DNA from: Sporolactobacillus putidus
Lineage (GTDB): Bacteria; Bacillota; Bacilli; Bacillales; Sporolactobacillaceae
Reading direction: 5' to 3'
Length of the DNA: 64,000 bases
Assembly: GCF_014647035.1 (NCBI RefSeq)
Contig: NZ_BMOK01000002.1
Location: forward strand, 248,001-312,000
Of the stretch, positions 1 to 8,785 are shown piece by piece. Below the pieces are notes generated by a model. It was given only the letters and a program-made list of their open reading frames with translations, was not told the DNA's origin and ran no database searches. The first letter of the stretch is position 1; each line of letters begins with the position of its first letter. The position numbers and the translations under genes were made by a program.

Positions 1-1
1 C

Positions 2-88
2 AATATTATCGGCATTGACGGCGGCTGTGTTTTCGGAGGCCGGCTGAACTGTCTGGAACTGCCGTCAGGAAATACATATTATATTTAA
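2..88 (+). CDS. C-terminal fragment of a metallophosphatase (PPP/calcineurin-like)
   Basis: Only the last 28 codons are inside the window; the gene begins to the left. The visible residues include IIGIDGGCVFGGRLNCLEL, followed by a TAA stop. An Ile-Asp-(T/G)-Gly-Cys-Val-Phe-Gly-Gly-Arg-Leu pattern is the usual C-terminal signature of bacterial serine/threonine protein phosphatase-like or Ap4A-hydrolase-like metallophosphoesterases; compare INLDTGCVFGGAL in prpE later in this window. The substrate cannot be inferred from the tail. No terminator hairpin is obvious directly after the stop; the tandem-repeat element starts about 12 bases further on. Confidence 0.6.
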   Translation, partial: NIIGIDGGCVFGGRLNCLELPSGNTYYI

Positions 89-100
89 AAATGTGAGTAC

Positions 101-825
101 CCCTCTAACTCATGCAGATGGGATAATCTGCAGAACGTTTTATTTCTAAAAAACGATTTTGATGTATCTAAGGTTGATAAACTATAAATTTAGGGCGATT
201 CTTCCCCATCATGGGGTTCAGCAGATTATATCGCCCTTCACGAAAATATATCGACGCTCAGCAGATTTTATCGCCCTTCGCGAAAATATATCGACGCCCA
301 GCAGATTATATCGCCCTTCACGAAAATATATCGACGCTCAGCAGATTATATCGCCCTTCGCGAAAATATATCGACGCCCAGCAGATTATATCGCCCTTCG
401 CGAAGATATATCGACGTTCAGCAGATTTTATCGCCCTTCACAACAATATATCGACGTCCAGCAAATTTTATCGCCCTTCGCGAAAATATATCGACGCTCA
501 GCGGATTATATCGCCCTTCACGAATATCGACGCCCAGCAGATTATATCGCCCTTCACGAAAATATATCGACGCCCAGCAAATTTTATCGCCCTTCACGAA
601 AATATATCGACGCCCAGCAGATTTTATCGCCCTTCGCGAAAATATATCGACGCCCAGCAGATTTTATCGCCCTTCGCCGATAGACTTTGCGTTCGGAATA
701 ATTCTTCCGCACTTTGGGCCGATTCTCTATGGGCTTAAGGCGGTGTGGAATTTTTCTATCACCTGCGTATCGGCAATTCAACAATACAGACAATGATTGA
801 TCATAGCTATAACCATTTTTAAAAA
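101..825. repeat. Composite tandem-repeat element, copy 1
   Basis: This stretch is a second copy of the sequence at 59961-60712, in the same orientation. It has a left flank of about 115 bases (shared text includes CATGCAGATGGGATAATCTG, GTATCTAAGGT and CATGGGGTTCAGCAGATTA), a central 40-bp tandem array, and a right flank of about 150 bases (shared text includes CTTTGCGTTCGGAAT, TTTTCTATCACCTGCGTA and CAGACAATGATTGATCAT). The flanks differ by scattered substitutions, so the duplication is not recent. I see no terminal inverted repeats and no transposase. Apart from this element the 89-976 gap shows only a small hairpin at 858-882 and the ytxH terminator. Confidence 0.8.
218..677. repeat. 40-bp tandem array, 11 units plus a partial unit
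   Basis: Units begin at 218, 258, 298, 338, 378, 418, 458, 498, 534, 574, 614 and 654 (partial). All are 40 bp except the one at 498, which has lost 4 bp. Each unit is two related 20-bp halves, TATATCGCCCTTCACGAAAA and TATATCGACGCTCAGCAGAT, both opening with TATATCG. Variation is confined to a few positions: TTCACGAA versus TTCGCGAA, GCTCAG versus GCCCAG, CAGCAG versus CAGCGG, and ATTATA versus ATTTTA. There are no unique spacers, so this is not a CRISPR array. The forward strand is open in every frame but coding is unlikely. Confidence 0.9.
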
Positions 826-898
826 ATCCGGCCCATCGATCGATTTTTCATGTTAAAGAGCCGCACTTTTAAAGCGCGGCTCCTCACCTAAGAAACAT

Positions 899-964
899 AA
901 AAAGCTCTTAAAACCGCGGGGACGGATCCTGCGATCCCGCCTCTCCGCCGTCAAAAGAGCTCAA
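899..964 (-). terminator. Rho-independent terminator after ytxH
   Basis: On the minus strand AGCTCTT pairs with AAGAGCT around a GC-rich inner hairpin, and a run of five T follows. It lies 12 bases past the stop codon of the gene at 977-1210. Confidence 0.6.
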
Positions 965-976
965 AACAACATCTGA

Positions 977-1210
977 TTAGCTGTACGGTTCGCTGTCATT
1001 TTTTATTAGACTTGAAGCCGCCTGCTTAACCTTTTCAACGCTACCTTCTATGACATCTTTAACACACAGATCCCGGCGCAGTTCTTCTCCGGATTTTGGT
1101 GCGAGAAACAGCGCAGCCGCCGCCCCGATCATTCCACCGATGATACCCCCGATAAAGAGCTCTTTTGCACCGAGTCCGCTGCACGATTTTTTCCCGTTTT
1201 CCGAACCCAT
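977..1210 (-). CDS. YtxH-family small envelope/general-stress protein
   Basis: A 77-residue protein. Residues 16-40 form a Gly/Ala-rich hydrophobic segment (GGIIGGMIGAAAALFLAPKSG), directly followed by the APKSGEELR motif characteristic of the YtxH family, then an amphipathic helical tail. Family members are small membrane-anchored or membrane-associated proteins, often in the SigB general stress regulon of Bacillus; their biochemical role is not established. The start has a strong site, AAGGAGG, 8 bases before ATG. The gene is monocistronic, with its own terminator, and is oriented like the following tyrS but separated from it by about 200 bases. Confidence 0.75.
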   Translation of the reverse strand: MGSENGKKSCSGLGAKELFIGGIIGGMIGAAAALFLAPKSGEELRRDLCVKDVIEGSVEKVKQAASSLIKNDSEPYS

Positions 1211-1413
1211 GATCCATTCCTCCTTGGATTGCCTGATCTTTTATAATGACCGATTTTTTGATAGTGATCGTTCATGTTTCTCATCTTTATGGAAATTAAA
1301 ACTATCCATTATCAGTATACCAATTTCGTCATGCATCGTCTAATGTTCGATTGTTTATTCGACAATATTGTGCGTTATTTGCATAAAAAGATGCTTTTCT
1401 TCAGAATTTTATT

Positions 1414-2682
1414 TTACTTGCGGTTTTGTGCTGCATATTTGATCAGCGTGTATTTCTTTTTCCCGCGCCGTATGAGGGTATATGCGCCTTCAATCCGGTC
1501 TTCTTCCGACAGGATATAGGACTGCTCAGTCCGGCGCAGGCCGTTTACGTAGATTGCTCCGTTCGTAATGTCTTCCCTCGCCTGTCGCTTGGACGTTGTG
1601 ACGCCCGCAGCTACAACCAGGTCGATCAGTCTCTCCGGTGCATCTGACGGCGCCTCATACGTTGGCACATCCTTAAATCCCTGGCTGATTTCTTCAGCTG
1701 TGAGCCGCGAAACCTCGCCGCTGAAGAGCGCCTCGGAAATGTGTTCCGCTTCCTGCAGCGCTTTTTCACCATGAACCAGTTTTGTCATTTCCTGTGCAAG
1801 AGTCTTCTGCGCTTTTCTTTCCTCAGGATGCTGTTCCACTTCCACAGCCAAACTTTCTATTTGATCTTTTGAAAGAAAAGTGAAGTATTTCAGGTAATTG
1901 ACAACATCGTCATCTGAAGCGTTGATCCAGAACTGATACCATTCATAAGGTGTGGTTTTTTCCGGATCGAGCCAGATGGCGCCGCCCATCGATTTGCCGA
2001 ACTTTGTTCCGTCGCTCTTCGTGATCAGCGGGAAAGTCATCCCGAATGCCGGTTCCTCATGCCCCCGTCTCCGGATCAGTTCCAGCCCCGCTGTGATGTT
2101 CCCCCACTGATCGCTGCCGCCGATTTCCATTCTGCAGCCTTCCTTCTCATAAAGATTCAAGTAGTCATAAGACTGAAGCAGCATGTAAGAGAACTCGGTG
2201 AACGAGATTCCCGCCTCCAAGCGTGACTGGACCGAGTCTTTGGACAGCATATAGTTCAGCGGAAAATGCTTGCCGACGTCGCGGAGAAAAGCAATTGTCG
2301 AGAGATTGCCAAGCCACTCGATATTGTTCAGATAAGTAGCCTGACCATGCTCAAAGTCAAGGAATCGCGACAGCTGCTTTTTCAGACTTTGAGCGTAGCT
2401 TTCGACAACCTCGCCTGTATTGAGCTGCCGCTCCGTTGATCGTCCGCTTGGATCACCGATCATTCCCGTTCCGCCTCCCACAAGAGCGATCGGGTGATGT
2501 CCCGCCTGCTGCAGCCGCATCATAATCACGATAATGAGCAAATTTCCAGCATGGAGACTGCTTGCCGTCGGGTCAAAGCCGCAATAGAAGGTGATCGGTT
2601 TCTTAAGCGCTTCACGAAGCCCCTCTTCATCCGTCACCTGATTCATCAGACCGCGGTATTTCAAATCCTCAATAATGTCCAT
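1414..2682 (-). CDS. tyrS: Tyrosyl-tRNA synthetase
   Basis: A 422-residue class I aminoacyl-tRNA synthetase that charges tRNA-Tyr in the cytoplasm. Visible signatures are the nucleotide-binding HAGN (the HIGH-type motif) at about residues 44-47 after YCGFDPTASSL, the tyrosine/tRNA recognition segment GGSDQWGNI, the KFGKS form of the KMSKS loop, and a C-terminal S4 RNA-binding domain (KRQAREDITNGAIYVNG). The reading frame is open further upstream, but that part is the T-box leader. I place the start at MDIIEDLKYRG, where AAGGGTG precedes ATG and where the family normally begins. Regulation is by the tyrosyl T-box at 2722-2945. Length is normal for the family. Confidence 0.96.
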   Translation of the reverse strand: MDIIEDLKYRGLMNQVTDEEGLREALKKPITFYCGFDPTASSLHAGNLLIIVIMMRLQQAGHHPIALVGGGTGMIGDPSGRSTERQLNTGEVVESYAQSLKKQLSRFLDFEHGQATYLNNIEWLGNLSTIAFLRDVGKHFPLNYMLSKDSVQSRLEAGISFTEFSYMLLQSYDYLNLYEKEGCRMEIGGSDQWGNITAGLELIRRRGHEEPAFGMTFPLITKSDGTKFGKSMGGAIWLDPEKTTPYEWYQFWINASDDDVVNYLKYFTFLSKDQIESLAVEVEQHPEERKAQKTLAQEMTKLVHGEKALQEAEHISEALFSGEVSRLTAEEISQGFKDVPTYEAPSDAPERLIDLVVAAGVTTSKRQAREDITNGAIYVNGLRRTEQSYILSEEDRIEGAYTLIRRGKKKYTLIKYAAQNRK

Positions 2683-2721
2683 CTTCGCCACACCCTTCAT
2701 CATCATTTGCCTGAGACCGGC

Positions 2722-2945
2722 AAAATAAAAAAGCCCTCCAAAAAAGGAGCGCTTTGCGCACGGTACCATCCTTCTGACTGCAAAAATGCAGCCGCTCAAT
2801 CGCCATAACGGTCAGAACCGTCTTCCGCTACTTGGTTTCACGAAAGATGCTCGGGGAAGTAATTCGCTTGCTGCCCGCTGCCGGCTCGCACCATCCGCCG
2901 GCTCTCTGAAAAACAAATACAGCCACTACTGATTCCCTTCATTGC
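2722..2945 (-). promoter_or_regulatory. Tyrosine-specific T-box leader of tyrS
   Basis: On the minus strand, between the tyrS promoter and start, lies a structured leader. It has stem I sequences with GAGCCGGC repeats, a specifier-loop candidate GAATTAC containing the Tyr codon TAC at 2861-2859, and the T-box core AAGGATGGTACCGTG (2759-2773). An intrinsic terminator follows (AAAGCGCTCC loop GGAGGGC, then a T run, 2726-2756). Uncharged tRNA-Tyr is expected to pair with the specifier and T-box and stabilise the antiterminator. The order of parts and the specifier match the known class; the stem I fold was not computed. Confidence 0.92.
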
Positions 2946-2953
2946 TTTTAAAT

Positions 2954-2982
2954 ATTGTAAAGTCATTTTCCCACGTTTTCCA
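2954..2982 (-). promoter_or_regulatory. Candidate SigA promoter of tyrS
   Basis: Minus-strand -35 TGGAAA, 17-base spacer, -10 TACAAT. It is placed just upstream of the T-box leader, as expected. Confidence 0.5.
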
Positions 2983-3042
2983 CGCTATGTCAAACAGAGA
3001 TCGCCGTAAGTATGTCGTATTTGATGGCTGCATCTTCCCGTC

Positions 3043-3076
3043 AAAAAAAAGATCCTCCGACTGGAGAATCCTTTTA
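3043..3076 (-). terminator. Terminator after clpE
   Basis: Minus-strand hairpin GGATTCTCC / GGAGGATC followed by eight T, 15 bases past the clpE stop. Confidence 0.8.
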
Positions 3077-3090
3077 TAGCCTATATTTTA

Positions 3091-5292
3091 TCAACTGTTT
3101 GCCGCGACTTTGATTTCGCCGCCTGCTTCATCCACCGTTATCGATTTTGCCTGACCGTTTTCCAGCAGCAAATCGGAAATACTGTCTTCAACTTTTTCCT
3201 CCAGAACTCGGCGCAACGGCCGTGCTCCAAATTCCGGATTATAGCCGAGTTCGGCGAGTTTCTTCTTCGCGGCATCTGTAACGGTCAGCGTCAGGCCTTG
3301 TTTTTGCGCGGCTCTTTCAATATCATTCAGCATCAGGTCGACGATAGCCAGCAGATCATCCTTCGTCAAAGAATTGAACTTGACGATCGCATCAAACCGG
3401 TTCAGAAATTCCGGCTGGAAGTAGTTTTCCAGCTGCTTGATCATATCTTCCCGGCTGCTTGACGAACCGAATCCCAACGTTGCCGATTTGTTTCGAATCC
3501 CGGCATTGCTCGTCATGATGATGACTGTATCTTTGAAGCTGACCGTTCTTCCCTGGCTATCCGTCAGACGGCCGTCATCAAGAATCTGCAGGAACATATG
3601 CATCACGTCAGGATGCGCCTTCTCGATTTCATCAAGTAGAATAATGCTGTACGGTTTGCGGCGCACTTTTTCCGTCAGCTGGCCCGCCTCATCATGGCCG
3701 ACATAGCCTGGAGGCGCACCAATCAGCTTAGAAACTGAATGTTTCTCCATGTATTCGCTCATATCGAGGCGAATCATCGCATCGCGTTCACCAAACATTT
3801 CATTAGCGAGCGTCTTGGCAAGTTCCGTCTTGCCGACACCGGTCGGGCCGACAAACAGGAACGAACCAATCGGACGCGTTGTCTTTCGGAAGCCCGTGCG
3901 GTTTCTGCGGATCGCTCTTGCCACCCGCTCAACGGCTTCCTTCTGGCCGATGACCTTCTCGTTCAGATGATCGGCCAGATATCTCATCTTGTTCTGTTCA
4001 TCGCTCTGCAACTTACGAACCGGAATACCGGTGCGTGTTTCAACGATCTGCTGAATCAATTCCGCATTGACAACCGCTTCCTTGCCCGTTACAGGAAGTT
4101 CAGCACCATTCGCCTTAATCTTTTCCAGCTGTTCCAACTGTTTCTGATAGGCGTGTTCCTGATCGCGAAGTCTTGCCGCCTGTTCGAATTGTTCATTCTT
4201 TGTTGCCTGCTCCTTAGCCGCAGTGATTTCTTCAATTTTCTTTTTAACACTTTCCGTATCAACCGGCGTCAGATTAAGATTCATCTTGGAACCTGCCTCA
4301 TCCATCAGGTCGATTGCTTTATCAGGGAGAAAACGATCCTGAATATAGCGTGAGGAAAGGGCGACACAGGCCTTGATCGCTTCATCGGAATAACGGACAT
4401 GGTGATAGTTTTCATATCTTGACTGAAGGCCTTTCAAAATCTGAACGGCCTCCTCCTGAGTCGGCTCATTCACAATGATTGGCTGAAAGCGCCGTTCGAG
4501 AGCGGCATCCTTCTCAATCTTTCTATATTCTTTCAATGTCGTTGCTCCAATGATCTGAAGTTCGCCGCGGGCGAGGGCCGGTTTCAGAATATTACCCGCG
4601 TCCATCGATCCGCCCTCGGCTGAACCCGCGCCCACAAGCAGATGCACTTCATCAATAAAGACGATAACGTTTTTGCGTTTCTCCAGTTCGGACATCAATT
4701 GCTTCATTCGCTGTTCGAACTGGCCCCGGATTCCGGTACCAGCCACCAAGGAAGAAACATCAATCAGATAGAGTTCCTTATTCGCCAGCTTTGCCGGAAC
4801 TTTTCCTTCGACGATCTTAAGAGCAAGCCCTTCCGCAATCGCCGTTTTACCGACGCCAGGTTCACCGATCAGCACCGGATTGTTTTTATTTCTTCGGTTG
4901 AGCGTCTCGACAACCAGCTGAACTTCACGGTTGCGTCCAATGACTGGGTCGATTCTCCCCCTGCGTGCCGCATCCGTCAGATTGCGGCCGATTTGATCAA
5001 GGAAACCGCCCCTGTGGCCGCCTCCGCCCGCCGGATGCGCCTGCCCGCCGTCAAAAGCCATGCCGTTTTCCTGCGCCTTGTTTTCCCTGGCCGCGAAAGA
5101 CGGCTGCATTAAGCTTTTGAACAGATCGTCAAATGGCGAGCCTCCGCCCTGAAAGAACGACGGCATATTCATATTGTTTCTCATTTTCGAATAGCATTCC
5201 TCGCAAATGTGTAATTGTTTCTGTTGACCATTAATCATAATATTCATTTCTATAACTGCCGGATTGATCTTGCATTCATCACAAAGCATCAT
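3091..5292 (-). CDS. clpE: ATP-dependent Clp protease ATPase subunit ClpE
   Basis: A 733-residue Hsp100 unfoldase that feeds damaged proteins to ClpP. The N-terminus carries the ClpE-specific zinc finger, Cys4-X2-Cys7 and Cys30-X2-Cys33, in place of the ClpC N-domain. Next come AAA+ module 1 (Walker A GEPGVGKT, Walker B VIFIDEVH), a UVR-type coiled segment ([23 protein letters not shown]), and AAA+ module 2 ([22 protein letters not shown]) with a sensor-2 and C-terminal D2 domain (GARPLRR). The start is MMLCDEC: AAAGGAGG lies 6 bases before this ATG, and the eight upstream in-frame codons contain the ribosome binding site. A SigA promoter with two CtsR boxes precedes it. Confidence 0.96.
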   Translation of the reverse strand: MMLCDECKINPAVIEMNIMINGQQKQLHICEECYSKMRNNMNMPSFFQGGGSPFDDLFKSLMQPSFAARENKAQENGMAFDGGQAHPAGGGGHRGGFLDQIGRNLTDAARRGRIDPVIGRNREVQLVVETLNRRNKNNPVLIGEPGVGKTAIAEGLALKIVEGKVPAKLANKELYLIDVSSLVAGTGIRGQFEQRMKQLMSELEKRKNVIVFIDEVHLLVGAGSAEGGSMDAGNILKPALARGELQIIGATTLKEYRKIEKDAALERRFQPIIVNEPTQEEAVQILKGLQSRYENYHHVRYSDEAIKACVALSSRYIQDRFLPDKAIDLMDEAGSKMNLNLTPVDTESVKKKIEEITAAKEQATKNEQFEQAARLRDQEHAYQKQLEQLEKIKANGAELPVTGKEAVVNAELIQQIVETRTGIPVRKLQSDEQNKMRYLADHLNEKVIGQKEAVERVARAIRRNRTGFRKTTRPIGSFLFVGPTGVGKTELAKTLANEMFGERDAMIRLDMSEYMEKHSVSKLIGAPPGYVGHDEAGQLTEKVRRKPYSIILLDEIEKAHPDVMHMFLQILDDGRLTDSQGRTVSFKDTVIIMTSNAGIRNKSATLGFGSSSSREDMIKQLENYFQPEFLNRFDAIVKFNSLTKDDLLAIVDLMLNDIERAAQKQGLTLTVTDAAKKKLAELGYNPEFGARPLRRVLEEKVEDSISDLLLENGQAKSITVDEAGGEIKVAANS

Positions 5293-5342
5293 ACCGTACC
5301 TCCTTTGCTTTTCCAACGGCCAGTATGATCAACGCTCTTTCG

Positions 5343-5398
5343 TTTGACCATCTTTGACCTTATGTACCTATTATAGTCTGACCTTTTTTGACTTTCAA
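5343..5398 (-). promoter_or_regulatory. clpE promoter with two CtsR operators
   Basis: Minus strand: -35 TTGAAA (5393-5398), 17-base spacer, -10 TATAAT (5370-5375). A perfect CtsR heptad repeat, GGTCAAAGATGGTCAAA, occupies 5343-5359 downstream of the -10. A second box with one mismatch, AGTCAAAAAAGGTCAGA, occupies 5377-5393 between -35 and -10. The consensus is RGTCAAANNNRGTCAAA. Two boxes over and just after the promoter imply tight heat-shock repression. Confidence 0.93.
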
Positions 5399-5482
5399 GT
5401 ATTTGAATAAAAAAATTTTAACTTGTCTTCACATTCGTTTCTTCTCAAATTCCCTCCGATCAGATCAGCGCACGACCAGAAA

Positions 5483-5514
5483 CGCCCCTGCAAGGAATTT
5501 TCCCTGCAGGGGCG
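5483..5514 (-). terminator. Terminator after the universal stress gene
   Basis: A 10-bp stem, CGCCCCTGCA / TGCAGGGGCG, lies about 32 bases past the stop of the 5546-5983 gene; the T tract after it is short. Confidence 0.6.
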
Positions 5515-5545
5515 ATAAACCTGTCTATCGGCATTTCATCATCAT

Positions 5546-5983
5546 TTATTTAACAATCATGACCGGGCAATCTGCCAGATGAAGAACTTTATTGCTGACG
5601 CTTCCAAGAATCACTTGCCCGAAGGCGCCCATTCCGCGATTTCCCATTACGATTAAGTCCATCTTCGTATCGTTCGCATAATCGCAGATTTCCTGCGCGG
5701 CAATTCCGTAGAGATGTTTCTTGTGAAATTTAGCCTTCGCGCTTTTGGATTCTTTTTCGATAATGCTCTCCAGCATTTGATTGCCTTCTTTTTCTTCAAC
5801 TTCCTTCACATCTGCATCCAAAGACGGTCCTACCATTGAATAGAACGGAAAATATACCGGAGAAGGACTGACATAAATCAGAGTGATCTCCGCCTCTTTC
5901 TTGCCTTCCGCAATTGTAACCGCTTCCTTTACGGCGCGGGTAGCAGGTTCAGAACCATCGACAGGTACCAGAATTCTATACAT
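5546..5983 (-). CDS. Universal stress protein UspA family
   Basis: A 145-residue single-domain UspA protein. It starts MYRILVPVDGSEPA, the usual first beta strand with the conserved Asp. It ends with the ATP-binding loop GNRGMGAFGQVILGSVSNKVL (G-2X-G-9X-G(S/T) type) and CPVMIVK. ATP-binding members are cytoplasmic, and their exact output is usually unknown. The open frame continues 14 codons upstream, but GGTGGTGAG sits a few bases before the chosen ATG and the family begins there. A TATAGTATA stretch about 60 bases upstream could be a -10 region, but no convincing -35 is seen. It is monocistronic, with its own terminator. Confidence 0.88.
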   Translation of the reverse strand: MYRILVPVDGSEPATRAVKEAVTIAEGKKEAEITLIYVSPSPVYFPFYSMVGPSLDADVKEVEEKEGNQMLESIIEKESKSAKAKFHKKHLYGIAAQEICDYANDTKMDLIVMGNRGMGAFGQVILGSVSNKVLHLADCPVMIVK

Positions 5984-6158
5984 TCTCACCACCAACCTTC
6001 CCATACTCTTTAATAATTCATCCATTATTTCTTCTTACATCTATACTATACCACGTTTCCGGAACTTTAAGTGTTATTTCAAAGTGAATATTATTTAACA
6101 ATTCTAATTTAATTTTACATTTACAAACGGACATCTTTTTAAATATGCAAAGCCGTTA

Positions 6159-7409
6159 TCAAAAAACTTCCCGAGCTTCATCGGAATAAAACACACGCTT
6201 AACCACCCGTTCAGACGAACGGCCGCCTTCAAGGGAGCAGAATTTCCGGAAAAAAGCTTCGAAATTTTCCGACGGCTGAAAGTCCGGGTTTTCTGTTTCT
6301 TGGACGGCCCGAATCACTGCGTCTGTCGTTCTGACAATCGGACCCGGAGCCTTATTTTCGAAATCAAAATAAAAACCCCGCAGAAAGTCACGGTACTTGT
6401 CAATATCATAGGCGAAAAAGATCATTGGACGCCTTAAATTCGCAAAATCAAAAAATACGGATGAGTAGTCGGTAATCAGGAGATCGGAAATCAGATAAAG
6501 TTCACGTATATCATCATATTGCGAAAAATCGAAGGCAAAACCCGCATAAGTGCCGAGATCGAGACGGCTTGCAATCAGGTAATGCATCCGCAGAATAACG
6601 ACATAATCATCAGCCAGTCTGTCGCGCATTAGGTTCAGGTCCAAATGAAGGTCAAACCGATAGTGTTCCTCACTGTAAAACTGATCGTCCCGCCAGGTCG
6701 GCGCGTAAAGAATCACCTTCTTATCCCGCGGGAGCCCGCACTTCTCTTTGATTTTCCTGATGGCATTATCTTGATTCGCTTGATAAAGATAGTCATTTCG
6801 CGGATAACCCGTTTCAAGAATCGTTTTCCCGTAACCAAATGCACGTTTGAAAATGCCGGAGGAATAACGATTCGGCGAGATCAGGACATCCCACATCCCG
6901 GAATCTTTTACAAAATTTTTTTTATAGCTTTCCGCACTTGTTCCCGGTATAAGATAGTGTTCAATATCTGTTCCGAGCCGCTTCAGTGGTGTTCCGTGCC
7001 ACGTCTGTAAATAAATCGTATGCTTTGATTTAGAAAACCACGATGGGAAACGGACGTTTGTCACCCAGTAGCGGGCGCGGCTCATCAGGAGCAGCCACTG
7101 CAGCGAGTAACGCCGGACATAGGGAATACCGTACTGTTCAAACAGTCCTTCATATTTCCGATTTGCGCTCCAGATCAGCCGGTACTCCCGGCAATTTTCC
7201 TTCATGTACTCATAGATCGCTCGCGGGTTGCAGCTGTACTGTCTTCCGAAGAAACTTTCAAACATGACCAGATTTTTGTCCGCGGGAAGAAGCCCCAGAA
7301 GCCTGAAACACCATTTGTAAACGCCGCGGAAGATAAAACGTTCCCATTTCTTTAAAAGAATACCCGATTGCGACTTCAGAGAAATTTTTTTTGACCCTTC
7401 CTTTTTCAT
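6159..7409 (-). CDS. CDP-glycerol glycerophosphotransferase family protein (TagF-type)
   Basis: A 416-residue enzyme of the Glyphos_transf family, which transfers glycerol phosphate (or ribitol phosphate) from CDP-activated donors to a lipid-linked teichoic acid. Catalytic-domain signatures are LQTWHGTPLKRLG (with the conserved His), APTWRDDQ, LRMHYLI and DLLITDYSSVFFDFANLRRPMIFFAYD. There is a short basic N-terminal amphipathic stretch for membrane association. The frame is open to a GTG at 7514, but GGAAGGTG precedes the ATG at 7409, which I prefer. It is the last gene of the tagD operon. Polymerase, primase and side-chain roles cannot be told apart by eye. Confidence 0.85.
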   Translation of the reverse strand: MKKEGSKKISLKSQSGILLKKWERFIFRGVYKWCFRLLGLLPADKNLVMFESFFGRQYSCNPRAIYEYMKENCREYRLIWSANRKYEGLFEQYGIPYVRRYSLQWLLLMSRARYWVTNVRFPSWFSKSKHTIYLQTWHGTPLKRLGTDIEHYLIPGTSAESYKKNFVKDSGMWDVLISPNRYSSGIFKRAFGYGKTILETGYPRNDYLYQANQDNAIRKIKEKCGLPRDKKVILYAPTWRDDQFYSEEHYRFDLHLDLNLMRDRLADDYVVILRMHYLIASRLDLGTYAGFAFDFSQYDDIRELYLISDLLITDYSSVFFDFANLRRPMIFFAYDIDKYRDFLRGFYFDFENKAPGPIVRTTDAVIRAVQETENPDFQPSENFEAFFRKFCSLEGGRSSERVVKRVFYSDEAREVF

Positions 7410-7531
7410 CAATCTTTCACCTTCCGCAGGACATCCGGCTTTCCCGTTCTCATGAGTTCCGGCACTTGAAAAAGGACTCGCAGACTTTTTTAAAACCGGC
7501 GAATCAGCCTTCACTTAACCGGTTTGGGTGA

Positions 7532-8785
7532 TTACTCGCCGAAGTCTGTTATCCTCTTCACATAACGAACGACGTTGCGACTTGAATGACCCTTCGAATA
7601 CGCATTCCACTGAGCCGAAAAAACGGCCACTTTATCCAGGTTATACGCTTCATTTTTAATGAAGGAAACGATATCGCTGGTTGAGTACGCGACCGGGCCG
7701 GGAACCCAGTCCAGATAATTTTCCTGAAATCCTCTTTCTTCTCCGTAGTCCTTCAGATCATAAGGATAAAAGATCATCGGGCGTCCGAGCAGTGCAAAAT
7801 CAACAGGCAGCGAAGAGTAGTCGGTGATCAGGATGTCGCTTGCCAGCAGCCATTCATTTACATCACCGTTGTTTGAACAATCAACGACGAAACCGCTGAG
7901 CCCGTCCGGTATTTGGAGGGAACCGCGGACGGCAGGATGAAGACGGATCAGGAGAATATAGCGATCGCCAAGGGAGCGCCTCATAAGATCCAGGTTAAGG
8001 CGAAGCTGAAAATGATCCCGTTCACGTTCTCGAAAGGTCGGAGCATACAGGATTTTTTTTTTCGGTCTCCGTTTTCTTTCCTGTTCAGTCGCTTTTTTCT
8101 CTGACAGAATCCGTCCGTTCAGAACATCCAGTGAAGCGGTGCTTCGCCGTACCAGTGCCGAAAAAGCTTTGTTATCGGAAAATCGCAGACGATCACGATA
8201 AGTAAAGAAGAAATCAGTCTGCGGTATCCCAGTACGCAGAATCCGGTCTTCTCCGATACCAAAGGACCGCATGAAGATATCAGCCATCTTCTCGGATCCG
8301 ACAATCACTTTGTCGAAACGGCTGTAGACACGCCTGAAACGCCGTCTCGCGCGTTTCGATCTGAGAGCGGCCGACCGGTCTTCCAGTCCGAAGGTTTTCA
8401 GCGCCCCGGCCGCATGCCATAACTGAATACAGCGGACATCTTTCCTGAACCGGACAACAGAAAGAAAACCGAAATAATTATCGACGAAAACAGCTTTTGC
8501 CGTGGCCAGATGATAGGCTGAGCGCAGCATGGAGAGAGGATCAGCCGTTTCAAAAGGAACCACGTTCCCGCCATATTCACGAAAATCGGAAATACAGCTT
8601 TTTCTGCAGAGAAACACGAGATCGCAAGGAACGTGTTCGTGCCTGAATTCCTCGGCCACATATCTCGTATTCCCGCTGAAAGAAGCGACAAAAACGGTCT
8701 TATTCTTTTCCGGAAAGAGCTTAAAGAAAGCAAACAGTAGCCGAAAAAGAAACAGATAACTCTCAATAAACCATTCTCTAATCAT
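7532..8785 (-). CDS. CDP-glycerol glycerophosphotransferase family protein (TagB-like)
   Basis: A 417-residue Glyphos_transf-family enzyme. It has an N-terminal hydrophobic segment (ESYLFLFRLLFAFFKLF), then IQLWHAAGALKTFGLED. The His-Ala-Ala-Gly-Ala version of the active-site loop is typical of TagB/TarB-type primases rather than TagF polymerases. The C-terminal signature is DILITDYSSLPVDFALLGRPMIFYPYD. Its ATG overlaps the end of tagD by eight bases, implying translational coupling and a shared function. A primase-like step (first glycerol phosphate onto the linkage disaccharide) is an inference from the motif; no tagA or tagO is in the window. Confidence 0.8.
   Translation of the reverse strand: MIREWFIESYLFLFRLLFAFFKLFPEKNKTVFVASFSGNTRYVAEEFRHEHVPCDLVFLCRKSCISDFREYGGNVVPFETADPLSMLRSAYHLATAKAVFVDNYFGFLSVVRFRKDVRCIQLWHAAGALKTFGLEDRSAALRSKRARRRFRRVYSRFDKVIVGSEKMADIFMRSFGIGEDRILRTGIPQTDFFFTYRDRLRFSDNKAFSALVRRSTASLDVLNGRILSEKKATEQERKRRPKKKILYAPTFRERERDHFQLRLNLDLMRRSLGDRYILLIRLHPAVRGSLQIPDGLSGFVVDCSNNGDVNEWLLASDILITDYSSLPVDFALLGRPMIFYPYDLKDYGEERGFQENYLDWVPGPVAYSTSDIVSFIKNEAYNLDKVAVFSAQWNAYSKGHSSRNVVRYVKRITDFGE

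Noticed and set aside
218-677. CRISPR array
   Set aside because: Units are contiguous 40-bp repeats without unique spacers, and no cas genes are present.
211-738. Repeat protein encoded by the tandem array (YRPSRKYIDAQQI-type 40-residue repeats)
   Set aside because: The ORF is a by-product of a 40-bp period lacking stops. There is no ribosome site at proper distance, two overlapping frames are equally open, and the exit frame differs between the two copies.
858-882. Terminator hairpin GAGCCGC / GCGGCTC
   Set aside because: Good stem but no T tract on either strand worth the name, and no gene end nearby on the plus strand except the repeat element.
8398-8766. Minus-strand ORF inside the TagB-like gene
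   Set aside because: It is in a different frame of the same strand within a conserved coding region and has no independent start signals.
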